DNA from: Monilinia fructicola
Lineage: Eukaryota > Ascomycota > Leotiomycetes > Helotiales > Sclerotiniaceae
Assembly: GCA_008692225.1 (NCBI GenBank)
Contig: VICG01000001.1
Span: 3,635,501-3,699,500 of the forward strand
Length of the DNA: 64,000 nt
Reading direction: 5' to 3'
The notes beneath the pieces were generated by a model that was not told where the DNA came from, did not search any database, and saw nothing but the letters and a program-made list of their open reading frames with translations. Both the position numbers and the translations under genes were made by a program. Positions 11,795 through 23,139 of this stretch are shown here, piece by piece (positions within the stretch are counted from its first letter, which is position 1; each line of letters opens with the position of its first letter).

Positions 11795-13957
11795 ATGCTT
11801 GGCTGCTTCCCCAAGTTTTTCCATCCTCCCTCCAACAACTCTCCGAAAAGCACATCTCTCCCCTACAACTCTCCAGAAAGCACGCAACAATTCTCCACTC
11901 TCTGCAAAACATGTACGAAGATCCTTGATATCTCAGCTCTCAACGTGGAGAAGGCTGGCAACAAGCAGGATGGGAAACTGAAGGTATGGAGGTGCAAATG
12001 CAGATACAAAACTTTTATTTCACATTTGGAGTTTCACTCTAGTAATGGATGCGAACTCTGTGGTTTGTTGTTAAAATTCAAACTTCGCGACAATGGTTTG
12101 GTAGACGGATATTGGCGCAACGCAGATTGGAAAAAAAAAACCTCTCGGGGATAACTACAAAGTGAAAGTCGAGTGGAATGTATATACATCTGATTTTGCT
12201 TTTCAATTTTTGTTGAGGTCAAAATTTCATTTCTGTCGTACGTGTTTGACAGCGTACCTTTCAAGTGGTTTGTTTCCTTTTGTCTATGAGATATTGATAT
12301 ATTGCTTAATTTAATTCAAGTAGAAGATGGACACAATGTCCTAGATAAAAGGTTAAATATTCCAAGGGAACTCGATTTTGATATGTCCTCTGCGAGTAAT
12401 TTAAGCCTGGCGAAGGGATGGTTGAAAGATTGCACTGAGTCTCATCCCGGCTGCAGAGTTAAACTTGGCAATGGGATTCTACCAACCCGACTATTAGAAG
12501 TTCCCTCTTCCTATGAAGAATGCCTAAAACTATGCGAAACTCACCGCAATGAAATCAACGGTTATGTTTGTCTCATTTACTGTTGGGGTGAAGATGGCCT
12601 TCATATCACTTCGTCAACCAATAATTCTTCGAGATTCAACCACATCGACTCAGATGAACTTCCACTCACAATCCTAGATGCCATTACTATTACTCGACAA
12701 CTCGGGTTCAACTATATCTGGATAGATTCACTTTGTATCATTCAAGACTCCGCCAAGGACAAAAACATTGAGCTAGCCAAAATGACCGAGATATACAAGA
12801 ATTCACAATTGACCATCATTGCAGCTTCTGCTAAAGATGTCACCCAGGGTTTCCTAGGATCGAGACCAGTTGCGGAGATATTGATTCGAGTCCCATTGGA
12901 TATAAGCAATTTGAAATCCGGAACCGTTCATTTACGCGAATATAATTTCGAAGCGCGAGTCGAGCCTGATCCTACGGATACTCCTGCTTGGTGCCTACAA
13001 GAAAGTGTTCTTAGTCCACGCTGTTTAGTATATTCGTATCCCCACTTATACTGGAGCTGCTACGAAGTACACTATAAAGAGCGCGATTCCCGTCTTGGGA
13101 GGACCCCGTTCAAAAAGATTATAAGATTTCCAACTACATCTAAAGAAGATGACAACCACCGGAATACTAGTGTTTCGAACACCTATGCTTTCTGGACAAC
13201 TGTTATGCAACAATATTCCAATCGCTTCATCACTCTTGAAAGTGATAGATTCCGAGCACTTTCAGCCTTGGCTCAGGAATTCCGTACAGTTACTGGCAAT
13301 ACCTATGCCGCTGGTCATTGGATCGAATCTCTTACTTCGACCTTACTATGGCATCCATTAAAACAACAAGTTACTCCGAAAACCTTAACAGTGCCAACAT
13401 GGAGTTGGCTCAGTTATTCTAATCCCGTTCAGATTGACCAGTTGGAATGGCATATGTCAAGTATGGAGGGAATTAGCGTTCAATGCGATCTTGGAAACCC
13501 GAAGGAGCCGTTTGGTAGCGTCAAAAATGGGACAGTAGAATTAAGAGGCAGATTGAAAGAAGTGCTTTTCTGGAGTGATAAGTTTCATGATGAATGGTCC
13601 AATCCTCAAAATCCTTCTCAAAATAGCCATTGGATATGCACTTATCGGGACCAAAGGATAAATGAGGAACATAGCGAGAATTGGGCATCTGTGTTTCTGG
13701 ATTACACCTCGACGGGAAAAGGTAAATCTTGGGATGAATTCCAGCGAGGGAGTGAAGCCAATCTCTGGGCATTATCATCCTTTTGGTGGAAGCGCCATCC
13801 ACCCAAAAAGGATTATCACTGGCATGGACTTCTGCTGGAGGAAACAGGAGAGAAGAATGTGTTTAAAAGGGTAGGGGTTTTCGAGAATAAGGGCTCACTT
13901 TCGTTTCGATGTCCATGGTCCGAGGAGGTAGAGCCGACGACGCTCAAATTGATCTAA
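11795..13957 (+). CDS. HET (heterokaryon incompatibility) domain protein, one frameshift
   Basis: The ATG at 11795 opens an N-terminal region with the Cys pairs usual before HET domains (LCKTC and GCELCGLLL). After an A10 run at 12131-12140 the frame stops, but the +1 frame continues as plausible protein to a GTACGT donor at 12238. Splicing to 12321 (TTCAAG acceptor) restores the frame of the long downstream part. Removing one A gives 692 residues with all lengths divisible by three. The HET domain follows: YVCLIYCWGED, the IWIDSLCIIQD motif, then M.EIYKNSQLTIIAAS. HET proteins trigger cell death when genetically different hyphae fuse. The gene stands alone here without a NACHT or lipase partner. 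The A10 run may be a sequencing error or a genuine null allele, and the intron is inferred. Confidence 0.85.
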
Positions 13958-14991
13958 ATGGTAACATCTTTGTGAAGATATAAGCTATTTGGAATATGGT
14001 ATGTAAAGCCAGTATATCTTGTTTGAACAGTTTTTACACGCAGTCATTATTGACACTACAATCTACTCTAATTTTTCCCCATATATCATCTGCATTGAGG
14101 GCAAGCACCACAAGGTGATGCAAATCCTTAAAGGTTATGGGAATAGTAATTCCTGTAGTGCAACAGACCAATTGACCTTAGTAAGTAAGGATTTGCACCA
14201 AATAGTTGAAGGATATCCCCTGGTTTCAAGACTCTCTTTCGCAAAAGGCGGGCTGTATCTGCATCAGTGAGTTATTGTGCAGCTCGATACCAGATATCTG
14301 GCCAAGATTAACATACAATGATTACCTAGGTAATTGTAAATCTTGCTGAATTGAATCGAATCAATTTGGCGTTAGTATTGAACTTCACCAATCCCAGTTG
14401 TGGTGCATGCCTCGAGTTTAATGGCCGCCGCATTGGGCAAGGTGCGTGCACGAGATAGCCGAGGAGTAATGACAAACTTGAAGAGACCTACTCAGAACAT
14501 GTGACAATCGTCTCGGCGTACATTCTTCGCATTTGGGCCCTATCTGTTTTCCCATAGTCTTGATAATGACATATGCGAAGCGACTGCTAGATCGTCACCC
14601 TCACCATTAAGTTCCGAACTGCTCGGGGACTCCCTATCCTTAGCCAACGGGTAGATATTTACGGGTCTGGTTATCCTAATCGACACGGGACGAATTCGGT
14701 CAACTTGGGCTTACGATCAACGTCTTTGTAACAAACTTTAAGAAACCAAGTTTTCCACAACTATTACAATTTTCTCTAAAAGAGCTGCAAGTTCGTGAAA
14801 AGGGCAAACAATCACATGCTTCGCTGGCCAAGGATCTGGTAGGTTGCTTGGTCCGATATCGCCAATTTCAGCCATTTCAAATTTGAGTCTCCAACATTAC
14901 TATACACGTTCGATTTCTCTTCGAGATCTCCCGTCCTAAAGACACATTCTTTCATCTGCCTGTATATAGCGCAGTACATTCTCAATTCCCA
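13958..14991. other. Intergenic with an imperfect inverted repeat
   Basis: No gene. GGTGATGCAAATCCTTA near 14114 and TAAGGATTTGCACC near 14187 form an imperfect inverted repeat with a loop of about 55 nt. Confidence 0.5.
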
Positions 14992-16130
14992 ATGGACACC
15001 CCGATCGCTGCCAATGTTCTCGGAACCCTCGGCGCGGTATGTTGGTCCATCCAAGTCTGTCTCCCTCCGTTTCCTCCCCAATCGTACCGTTTTACCACCC
15101 GTCTTCCCCTACACAACTCATCGACCTAACAACGCCTAGCTCATCCCCCAAATCGTAATAAACTACAACCGACACCACACAATCGGACTCCAGCAATCCA
15201 TTGATGATGCTCTGGGCCTGTGCTGGCGTCCCACTAGGTGCATATAACATTGCATCTGGATTCAACATTGCGTTATTAGTGCAGCCGCAGATATTGACGC
15301 TTTTGAGCCTGATTACTTGGTCGCAGTGTTGGTATTATGGTAAGGTGTGTGCACTGTGCATTCTTAGCTTAAGCATGGGGTGAAGAGCATGGATCCAGGA
15401 TCAATGGTTTATGTCAGGATTACTGATTGTGTGATGCGACCCCATAGGGATGGAATTTGAAGAAGTGTATTCTGGTGACGGGTGGTATCGCAGTTGTACT
15501 TGGAGGCGTGGAGGTGGCGCTGGTGGAGGGATTAAAGGTATGTTAAAGATTCAACACGCTCGAGCATCTTGCTGCAGGTGGTGATTATGGAGATTAGGCT
15601 GGTCAACGTCGCAATCTCGAATGGCCGGCGATAATGATGGGAGTATTGTCTGCTGTTCTCTTGTCCGCAGGAGTACTCAGGCATTACTACGACATTTACG
15701 TTCATCGCACTGTTCGCGGTATTTCATTCATCTTTGTAGGCATTGATGCGGCTGGGGATGTATTCTCTCTTGTTTCTGTTTGTAAGTCCATTGCTACTTT
15801 GTCGTGTACTCTCAAATCCATATTGACACAGCAGTTTTTCAATCGCATCTCGATATACTTGGAGTAGTGATTTACGCATCAGAATTCATCCTCTGGTGTG
15901 GTGTGTTTGCTTGCGGCGGCTACTTCAATCTTCTCCCATGGATTAAGAGAAGAATCCAAAAGAAACGAGAGGATGGAGATGGAACTGGGAGTGCAGAGGC
16001 GGAAAACGCAGTGGCGATTCAGGAAGGCATTTCACATGATATTGAAATCGAAAGAATGGATTCTGCAGGTTCAAGGACAGTTTTCAGAACTCCCGGATCA
16101 AGAACCAGTGTAGATAGACTACATTTGTAA
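14992..16130 (+). CDS. PQ-loop repeat membrane protein, 5 exons, one frameshift
   Basis: Exons 14992-15054, 15140-15344, 15448-15537, 15598-15781 and 15832-16130 give about 279 residues. The first junction creates the PQ-loop signature CWSIQ/LIPQI, and a second related motif (VQPQILTLLSL) follows. Seven-helix PQ-loop proteins are transporters such as cystine or basic amino-acid exporters of the vacuole, or SWEET-related carriers. This subgroup, with VLRHYYDIYVHRTVRGISF and GGYFNLLPW, is fungal and its substrate is unknown. Exon 2 is 205 nt and carries one extra base near 15200: the frame reading NRHHTIGLQQS must shift by one to read LMMLWACAGVPLG. Without that base every phase closes. The last 70 residues are cytosolic and charged. 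The stop lies 47 nt from the convergent GH106-like gene. Confidence 0.85.
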
Positions 16131-16177
16131 AGAAACTATTGAGACATGGATCATCATATCCTCCGCAAAACTCACCC

Positions 16178-19100
16178 TTATTTGACTATCTCCCATTCTT
16201 CTTCGTTCCCTTCACTTACCACATCGACAGAGCTGGCATCTATCTTTAGTGTCGGACATTGCAAAATTCCAATCGGTTTTACATTATATTCATCTGTCCA
16301 CCAATCTCCACCAGCTAGTTCAGTTAGCATATGATCATAGGCTAGGAAGAAAAATGGAAAACAACTTACTTCTCCAGATATCCGGAGAACAACCATTGGT
16401 AAGTCCATTAGGTAAATGTATATGACCAAAAGAATTATATCTATTCCCAAAAGCTGTTATTGCAATCTTATGCTTTCCCGGTCCAAGTGATGTAATATCT
16501 AAGGTTCGAGGTTGAAAGGCTATACACCCAAGCTTTTGTTCCGTGACAGCCAAAGCCACAGCGAGTACTGGTGAGGAAAATTCAGGAACTGAAAGATGAG
16601 CAGTTGAATCGGAACCCATTAGAGGTAATGATACATCGCAAATATAAGTCAGGTTTCCAGCATAAAATGGAAGACCTTGCTTTGTAATATCTCCCCAGAA
16701 TATGGTTTTTGGTTGCTGGAGTTGATATTTTCCATGTATTGTGCCGACAGAAAATTCTCCGAGTAGATACAAACGTTCAATGTTGGTCAGAATTCCAAAC
16801 GGAAAAGAAATGGTAAGGATGTTGGTTCCCTGTTTGATTGTATTGCCCGGAATTCTCAAAGTTTTGATATCTTCATCAACCCACCAGCCATCAATTTTCT
16901 TGGTATTCAAATTGCTGCCGTTTATGCTTATCTTCATTTTTGCAGCGTCTTCGAGAGCTAATTTTGTTGACCTATCGACATCGAACTGGGATCTAATAAG
17001 GAAACGCATTGTAACATTCGTCTTAGGAGCTCTCTCCGAGGCTGGGACTGACCAAGGCTGTCTGAATGCTGATCCTTTACGTGGTAATTTGAGTCTATCC
17101 CGAATAACATTATCGATTTTAAGAACTTCGATGAAGTCTGACCAATGTTCATCCGAATCCAATTTGTAGGACGCGTAATCAAGAATTAGAACATTTAACT
17201 CGGAGAGTTTTACTCCTGTGAGAGAAATCTTCGATTCAAGTAGAGGCTTCTGTTCAAAAAACTTGATCAAGGGTATGTTCTCTTTAATAGATTGCCTTGT
17301 TCTTGGTCTCAGTCGCATCAAAAGACTTGCACACCCCTCAAATTTGTACTCAAACCGTGTCCAATCATTCTGAAGCTGGCTGGGTAATATAGTTTCTTCT
17401 CCAGTGAAAGTATCCATTTTAGAAATATCCCAATTATCTTTCAGCTCGATCGTTGTCTGAATTGGCGAAGTACGATCTGTGTTACAAATGAAAACAAATC
17501 TCTCCTCTCCATCTTCTCTCATCTGATACAACAGATTTTTCAGTAGAGGAACCAGTTCCTCCTGTGATTCGGAGATCACGATATTCTTCTAGTGCACACA
17601 AGATGTTTTGCTGACTCCAGAAAACGTTGGTGCTAGGTTGAATGGAAGGTTTACGTGGTGGGATCATGGCATCTATTAATCTAAATAGTAGAATTAGTAA
17701 TTCTCGACCAAAGAGTACAATTCAAGAATGAGATTCTGGGTTGAAATCACAAAGAGGTAATGAGTTATCACTTACTCAGGTGAACTTCCAGCAATGATAA
17801 CATGACCGCCAGCTTTTTGAAAATGCTTGCAAGACTTTAAGAGTTGATGACCTCATAGTCCGCAAATTCGGCACAACGATAACTTCATATTCACAAAATC
17901 CTACTTTCAACTTCTTACTCCTCTGCGTCTTGCCAACCTGAGTCGGCAATAAACTTTCAGATATGAAATCAAAGTCAATTAAGCCATGAAGTAACCAGTT
18001 GGTAAGATCAGAAAATGCACGATCACGAGATCCTGCTTCATCACCACTCTGATCAGGACCAAAGCACAACCAATAGCTCTCAATAGGATGGATGACTCCA
18101 ACACGAGTCACGGCTTTTCCTCTTGTCATTGCAACACCTACCCTCGCAAAATGGTCTTCGACGTAACGATATTCTTTATACAAGGACTTTGATAATTGAT
18201 AGAAGCTGGGTAGTCTCTTTTACCCTCTCCAGCCATGCTTAACCAGGCGAGATGGTGAACGCGAAATGTAATGCCAAGAGCTGCTTGCCAATCCCCACAG
18301 CCCTTGTGACCCTCGAATGTAAAGTACCAATGAGTAACTCCATATATCTCACACATTGTACCTCGACGACCCATTTGTCTAGAAACACTAGAAGCCTGCT
18401 TTGCAGTGTTGAATTCGACTCCATCAACGAGCAAATCTATGCCTGGCATATCCATGTTTCGATAACAACGCATGGCCTCACCAAGAGCAGTAGTTTGGGA
18501 ATAAAGTGTTGGTTCTTCCATCATGTGCCCATCTAGATATAAATCATTTTTCCGGCACCAACGACTAATTTGGTCTATAAATGCCGAAACAAATCTTTCG
18601 CAAACATGATCGTGATATCGATATCTCGCTAAACTCGGTTTATCATTTGGAAGATTCCATATAACTTGAGGTAAGGTTTCCACAATATCGGCATGGTATT
18701 CCTTCTTGAAGGTCTCTGGCAAATCATTCGTCCATGGAAGAAATATATCTTCACTAGCTCGGGGATGAGGCAGACGTATCTTGGTAGCAAATTGAGGCTC
18801 GTCGGTGAAAATACATGGTATGACAGTTCCAAATTTGTCACCACATTTTTCCTTGTAAACTTCATGCGTAATCTCAATAAAGCGAGCCATCGCATCTTCG
18901 CTGAGAGTATCGATATATGTTTGATCATTGAACCAGGATGAATTCGGATTCGTCTCAACATAGGCGTACCATACGTTTTCCCCGTGTTCATCTTTCTTCA
19001 AGATTCGACTTGATTTTAGAGTTCCATTATTATCCAATTCAATAGCATACCTTGCTATTAGATATCCATTCTCACTCCTACTGGCTCTGGCTGACGCAGG

Positions 19101-19657
19101 AGCACCTCTATTTTGATGAAATATATCAGAACAAGAGGGAGATGTGGTTGATTTATAACTTACCCTCCAAGCGGTACTGTCCCATAAGCATGAGGTGTAA
19201 AGAGAAGATGCTTCCCTTTATGCTCAGGGTATTTCTTAATCACTTTTCCACCAGCAGCTCCAGAAGGCCATCTATCATCATCATACAAACACGCTAACAT
19301 ACTTTTGCTTCCAGCATAATCAACACAAGCACGAATCATATCCATGAATTCTGTTCCCATATATTCGGTATCAAGACCGGTACGAACATGCATATGAAAC
19401 CCTCCCAATCCCATCTCAGCGAAATAGTCAATTTGACGAAGGAGTTGGTCCTTGTTGAGTTTTGTGTTCCATGCCCAGAAAGGGCATCCTCGATACTCCG
19501 ACGATGGACTCTTAAAGAGTTGTGGATCATAAGGTAAAGAACTTTTAGGATAGCTCAAGGGATTGGGAGTATTTTGTGATATATTTCGATCCTTGGGCTG
19601 ACTTCTTCCTTGAAGAGCCTTGCCAATGAAGGAGGGAATTGACATATAATCCATCAT
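16178..19657 (-). CDS. GH106-like glycoside hydrolase, 4 exons, three frameshifts
   Basis: Exons (complement) 19657-19164, 19107-17776, 17680-16370 and 16314-16178 sum to 1,091 codons after three one-base corrections. The protein resembles GH106 alpha-L-rhamnosidases and relatives: YRGCPFWAWNTKL and GGFHMHVRTGLDTEYMG near the start of the barrel, YDDDRWPSGAAGG, FTDEPQF, and DGHMMEEPTL with candidate catalytic acids. A C-terminal beta-domain ends in DWWTDEYNVKPIGIL. The apparent errors are a missing base near 18183 (SP-YKEYRYVEDHF), an extra base in the A4 run at 17820-17823 and an extra base near 17581. No signal peptide is visible, so the enzyme may be intracellular. The start at 19657 (MMDYMSIPS) is the first Met in frame before the conserved region. 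Substrate specificity is inferred from family only. Confidence 0.8.
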
Positions 19658-20015
19658 GGAACCATCAGATGAACGAAAGAGATGGAAGAACTTTGGGTTT
19701 TCATGAAGATGTAACCATCTAATAACACTGGAATTGGCATTGGAATCAGGAACGTGTTTACTGCGCCACAAGATTGGATGATTGGATCACCATGGATGAG
19801 ACCTCGAGATGGTCGTGTACATAATAATACCTTAGGCATTTTTAACAAATTGCTGTGGCAACAGAGCGCGACGGGTGTGAACTAGAAAAATAAAATGGTG
19901 TGCACATAGTAATACAACCTCACTTCATCGAACACGTCCGACCATCGCGTATCTCTACGACAAACGCGACTTCAATGAGCAGAGAGAGATATCTCCATAC
20001 CCCGATCAAGTGAAA
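19658..20015. promoter_or_regulatory. Shared upstream region of GH106-like gene and AME1
   Basis: 358 bp separate two divergently transcribed genes, so both promoters must lie here or overlap the neighbouring gene. No specific binding sites are claimed. Confidence 0.4.
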
Positions 20016-22063
20016 ATGGAGTCTAGTATGTTGAGGCTCTGCTTTTTTGATTGACTGACACTAATTGGTTTCCAGCTAGAGAGGAGCGCATGCAACAACG
20101 GCTGCGAGGAGCCCAGTAAGTTTGAAGATATAACCCTCCTTCGTTTGCGGAACTGACAATTAGCCTCGTAGGCGTCAAGTCAAAGATGTCGATTTTGGTT
20201 TTATGTTACCGGCTTTTGCTATACCACCCGTAGAAGCCCCAGCTGGGACAATTCCGGATTCGCTCCCAGAAGCTCTCGCAAAGCCAGAAACTCCTCGATC
20301 TGATTTACCCTCACAGCCTATAATTCAAACGCCGGTAACTGCGACCAAGGGCCGTGGTAGATCTCCGAACATCCTTGGCTTACAATCAAACAATGTTGCA
20401 AAATCCAACACTGGGAACGATGCAAATACATCTGCGAAGAGAAGAAAATTAGAGACTGATGAGCCACCATCATCCTCCACCCGAAGTATGCGATCTTCAC
20501 GAAGTTCTGCCAGGAAAGACATATATGATATACCGGCAGATGATGAGGAAGAGCAGATCGAGGTGGAGAACTCACAGCTTCCGGCTGTCGAATCATTGGA
20601 GGGCAATGAAAGTGAGCGAAAAATTGTTGCGACTACCCCCACAGCTACCGAGATAGCAATTGAGTCCATTGAAAGAGATCCTTCAAACGAAATAATTGCA
20701 GCAAGCGATAATGAAGAACTGACCAAAATTGCGGATCAATCATCACCCGAAGAAATTGATCTTCCCACAACTAACCAATCGGATTCTCCTAAAGTACTCC
20801 CACGCCCATCAAGGAACAAACGAAAGAGGAACAGTTCATCTTCCAACCATTCAGGGCTAGATCACTCTGCTGTTATCGAAGATGCTTTCGCAGATACTAC
20901 CAATGATAGTCTTGAGGAGGTTCCACTCAAACAACCACGACGTTCTAGTAGGAAATCAGCTGTGCAGGTAGAGGTTGAAGGTCATGGGGAAGACGTCCCT
21001 GAGGATTCCACAGAGCAAGCTGAAGCGATTGATGATTACGAAGCCGCAGTCACATTGAAGAAGAGTCGAGGACGAAGAATATCTAGGCATATTGTTGCTT
21101 CTGATGAACCCATTCTCGAGGATGAGGCACCTCCCAGGTCTCCTACTGCCAAGAAAAAACGAGGCCGGGTTCGACAAGTTACCAGTCCCGTACAGCAGCG
21201 CCAGCCAGCACCTCCGAAACCCAAATCTCAAAAGCCAAACAACAAGAGTAAAAAAGCCGAAGGTTCGCCAAGGAAGTCCGATACCTGTCACTGTGCATCG
21301 TTTAACGAAAGGTCTTGTACATGATGATGATGATTCTAATGCTGATATGCTGAATTCCGAGATACCATGTGCGACAAGAGCAGGTGTAAATGCTGTGGAT
21401 GTTCTTAGTCAGATATGTCAAGAGTTAGTCACTGCTGGCCTCGAAACTCTCGGAGATAACGCGATCAGAACTCAAGATCCTGCCCAAAGACTTGAGTATA
21501 AGACAAAAATCCGAGCCATCGAAAGTTTCTCCAAAGCATTACAAGTCCGCTTATTAGAACATGTAAGTACTCAAATCGTTCACGAGATCATCCACTAATT
21601 CTTCAAAGACAATTAACCTCGACAATTCATATTCTCTGGAGAAACGATTACGTGAGAGTCAGAAGAAGAAGCTTTCTCTACGAGAAGAAATCCTTCGCGT
21701 CAGAGCAGAACGAGAGAAGGTCGCTTTGCGGATGGATGAGATTCGAATTGCTCACGAGAAGGATTCTCACGAGGCGGAGGTAATGCCCCATACTTTACAT
21801 TGCCTTGGCTCAACTGACACCCATCATAGCAACATGAAGTACTCAACAGAACAGCACATGACATCGAACTTGCCGTTGAACGAGGAAGATCCTCTTCCAG
21901 CCATACAGATGACGGAAAAGCAAACTTAGAGCTCATACTGAAACGCGTCGCATCCGAAGCAAGTAGTGCAAGTGGCGACGGGGGTATCTTGAAGCAGATC
22001 AAGGCATTCAATGCATTCATGGAACGAGCTGCACTGGCGTTGGAAGGAAGGAAAAATGTTTGA
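20016..22063 (+). CDS. AME1: Inner kinetochore subunit AME1 (CENP-U), 5 exons, one frameshift
   Basis: Exons 20016-20025, 20076-20115, 20172-21562, 21609-21779 and 21830-22063 give 614 residues once one base is removed. The tiny first exons encode M-E-S-T-R-E-E-R-M, a conserved N-terminus, followed by an AQRQVKDVDFGF motif. A long acidic and basic disordered region comes next. The conserved core (GSPIPVTVHRL, then RAGVNAVDVLSQICQE) leads into a C-terminal coiled coil (REEILRVRAEREKVALRM). Ame1 pairs with Okp1 in the COMA complex, linking centromeric chromatin to the outer kinetochore. The frame changes inside an A6 run at 21250-21255 that should hold five As. Because this protein is essential in yeast, a sequencing error is likelier than a broken gene. 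Confidence 0.88.
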
Positions 22064-23139
22064 TCTTGACATGACACGACATGATATGATATAATATAAT
22101 ATGATACCCCATTACGAATTGCACATTCTACTTGCCGCTCGTACGCGTATATGCGTGTATGCCTGCATGTCATGCAAACGTGACGAAAGCACCCAAACTA
22201 TCGAATAGCGAAAGACCACCCACACCCAATACCTGCCTGCCTGCTCTACTTGCATGGAGATAGTAGTAAACCATAATGACATATGCATCATCGCTACAAA
22301 TCCCACATGACCGCTTCCTACATCGGACCACCAAGCCGATAGATAGATAGATAGATAGATAGATCACGACCACCTTTCAGACTTGCAGACTATCAAATAA
22401 CGAGGAATGCCCAAAGTACTCGGGAAATATATACATACGTCCATGCGTCCATGCATCCCTCATACATTCTCGTGTCATCGGATCGATCCAGTATCTCTCG
22501 TTATCTCTTCGTCTTACCAAGGCATTCCCCCCTTCAGATGTTTCAAACTCGATTAGAAGCAGTAGACGGGAATATGTGACGAGGTAAGCAGAAAATACAA
22601 TAATAGATGATGAACCCTGAATTGGGGTATGATCATTTCTCTGTCGGCAAGGGATCGTATGTGAGATATGAATGAGAATTCGGTTCGAATTGCATCACTG
22701 TTGGAAAATGTAGAAATCATTCAGCGGTCAAGTCACAATGCATATTCACAAGATTGGCGGGATTTTTCATTTTATGTTTGTCTGTCATTGATCCTGTACT
22801 AGCAATGCGAATTGTAACCCATTTTGCCCCATTTTAACCCAAAGTCCCTGAAAATGTGGTATCGATACTGAATTTTCCAAAGTAACTCCTAGAAAAGCAA
22901 AAAAAACACACGGGAGGTCCACCTGTTATCCTTAAACTCCGTGAAAATTCAAAACCAAAACCCAGAAACAAGTGGGGAACCCAAGTCCAATGTTCAAGTC
23001 CATCTGATATACTCAAACTCAATCAACCAAATCGAATCAACCCTCAAAAGGGGAAAGACTAAGTACAATACTCAGTTTCACTGAGAGCTTCAACTCCCCA
23101 TAATCCAAACTACGTTCCAACATTTCGTCTTCACTCGAC
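22064..23139. other. Intergenic between convergent AME1 and Ppc89-like genes
   Basis: Non-coding, containing a (GATA)n tract and small AT-rich runs. It holds the 3' regions of both genes. Confidence 0.5.
22338..22364. repeat. (GATA)n microsatellite
   Basis: Uninterrupted tract of nearly seven GATA units. Confidence 0.95.

Noticed and set aside
12302..12320. Start of the HET protein at 12302
   Set aside because: The first codon there is TTG. The upstream Cys-rich exon with an ATG at 11795 fits the family, and 12302-12320 is better read as intron.
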